Made by a program: the position numbers and the translations under genes. The notes under the pieces were generated by a model that was not told the origin of the DNA, searched no databases, and saw only the letters and a list, made by a program, of their open reading frames with translations. 64,000 nt of DNA, from contig NC_092580.1 of NCBI RefSeq assembly GCF_037975245.1, positions 21,748,501 to 21,812,500 of the forward strand. The letters are read 5' to 3'. This document shows positions 62,701-64,000 of this stretch, in pieces (positions within the stretch are counted from its first letter, which is position 1; each line of letters starts with the position of its first letter). This DNA comes from Apostichopus japonicus. Lineage: Eukaryota > Echinodermata > Holothuroidea > Aspidochirotida > Stichopodidae.

Positions 62701-63637
62701 TTTATCTCCCAGCAGATTAGGAAAATCCCCTAAAAGAGGTTCTCCTATTTATTCTTTGATAAGAAATATAAGTAAAGTAAAGTTAGGAATGTATGACACG
62801 GTATATTAGCAAAGTTACATATGCTATCCTACATTGCAAGAACTGCATGGTGGCAGAAGTTGTAGTTGTCGTAGACTGTACAGTAGAGCTATAAATGGAG
62901 TGTGTGTGTGTGGGGGGGGGGGGGTTGGGGTACACGTAATGGCAACGTGGGCATGAAACACTACTTTCATTTTCATTACCTAGGGTATGGTATACTGTGT
63001 GTGTGTACACGTCTTGTCTTACTCTAAGCAATACATATTTGATCATCGAACGTTGAGCTACTCATGAGAATGAATATCTTCCAATGAATAAGTGAAAAGC
63101 AGCGAGAGAGGAAAAGAAAAGAATTCACACAACAACAGATTTAATTATGCTCCAGTAATGAGGGTGACTTCATGGGTAATGTTGCGAATTACATTGTAAC
63201 AATATTGACACGTGTATTCTTCCGCGTGGGAGGGAATTGCCAGTGAAGGCGGTGTCTGATAATTGTATGTTTCGTTAAGTTCTGTTGGATGATGACTGCA
63301 TTTGTGAGAATACTACGGTATTCCACAAATCATGGAAGATACCGTATATAAAGTACAGTAGCACACCCATTCTGTATCCATTATTTAGCAGCATTGTGTT
63401 GAACTCATTCGTTATCAATTTATTAGCAATTATCCTGTAAGATTCTAACATTTGCCACTATAGAAGATATGGAATGTACCACCAAATGGTCATATTTGCA
63501 ACATTCAGGTGTGGGTTTCCTAAACCATTTGGAGCATTTTGAATATGTTATAGTTGAGTTAAAGCTTTAAATACAATGGTGGGAGTCGCCAATGACTTTC
63601 CTTGTTTTGGCAGAAAATGTAGAGTTGTTGTCATATT
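59790..63637. other. region without recognised genes (possible long first intron)
   Basis: Low-GC sequence. Two overlapping open frames at 61403-61642 and 61578-61808 would form one frameshifted stretch, but I recognise no family and see no splice sites that fit. G runs at 62489-62517 and 62909-62930. Confidence 0.35.
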
Positions 63638-64000
63638 GTGACAGGTACGTCCCGTACCGATTACTATAGGGCATTTTGTGACTGGTACGTCCCGTACCGA
63701 TTACTATAGGGTGTGTTGTGACAGGTGCGTCCCATACTGATTACTATAGGGCATGTTGTGACAGGTACGTCCCGTACTGATTACTATAGGGCATGTTGTG
63801 ACAGGTACGTCCCATACTGATTACTGTAGGGCATGTGACAGGTACGTCCCGTACTGATTACTGTAGAGCATGTTGTGACAGGTACGTCCCGTACTGATCA
63901 CTATAGGGCATGTTGTGACTGGTACGTCCCGTACCGATTACTGTTGGGCATGTGACAGGTACGTCCCGTACTGATTACTATGGGGTATGTTTTGACATGT
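63638..64000 (+). repeat. 40-bp tandem array, continues past window end
   Basis: About nine units of GTGACAGGTACGTCCCGTAC followed by YGATTACTATAGGGCATGTT, mostly 40 bp with some 36-bp units lacking one TTGT. Variant bases (C/T in CCGTACYG, A/G in TATAG) are mixed along the array. The right boundary is outside the window. Confidence 0.93.

Overview
This is nuclear DNA from an intron-rich, AT-rich animal genome. Short exons with consensus GT/AG junctions are spread across kilobase introns that carry SINEs, MITEs, a CR1/L2-like LINE tail and minisatellites. The gene set (POMGNT1-family protein, Spindly, BED/hAT-derived protein, nicotinic-type Cys-loop receptor) and the repeat style fit an invertebrate deuterostome. 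An echinoderm, perhaps a sea cucumber, is my best guess; this is inference and was not proved by any search. There are no operons or prokaryotic features.

Layout. (1) 591-18927, + strand: the last 16 coding exons of a POMGNT1/GT13-like glycosyltransferase paralogue; its N-terminus lies left of the window. It has two ILEI/FAM3-type stem domains followed by a GT13 fold in which three catalytic or nucleotide-binding motifs are eroded, so it looks like a pseudoenzyme. Its introns hold twin 364-bp TTAA MITEs, a 1.2-kb satellite of 25-bp units and a 35-bp minisatellite. (2) 18928-23500: intergenic, with a dispersed repeat carrying two perfect DR1 nuclear-receptor motifs and a tRNA-type SINE. (3) 40243 down to 23624, - strand: a complete Spindly (SPDL1) gene in 10 coding exons, with the dynein-binding CC1 box, the dynactin-binding Spindly motif and a C-terminal CaaX box. 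(4) 28872-31548, + strand: a two-exon, apparently domesticated BED-finger/hAT-transposase gene nested inside the last SPDL1 intron. (5) 43953-53504, + strand: a complete seven-exon nicotinic-receptor-like Cys-loop subunit with an unusual loop C. (6) 53505-64000: no confident protein gene. It has a U2-snRNA-like element at 57.6 kb, a promoter-like cluster (X-box, CRE, ETS) at 59.4-59.6 kb and a 40-bp tandem array running off the right edge.

The genes are unrelated functionally (secretory pathway, kinetochore/dynein adaptor, nuclear DNA-binding, ion channel). The only structural link is the nesting of the BED/hAT gene inside SPDL1. Exon boundaries were read by eye from splice consensus, phase continuity and family resemblance; every junction given preserves the reading frame.
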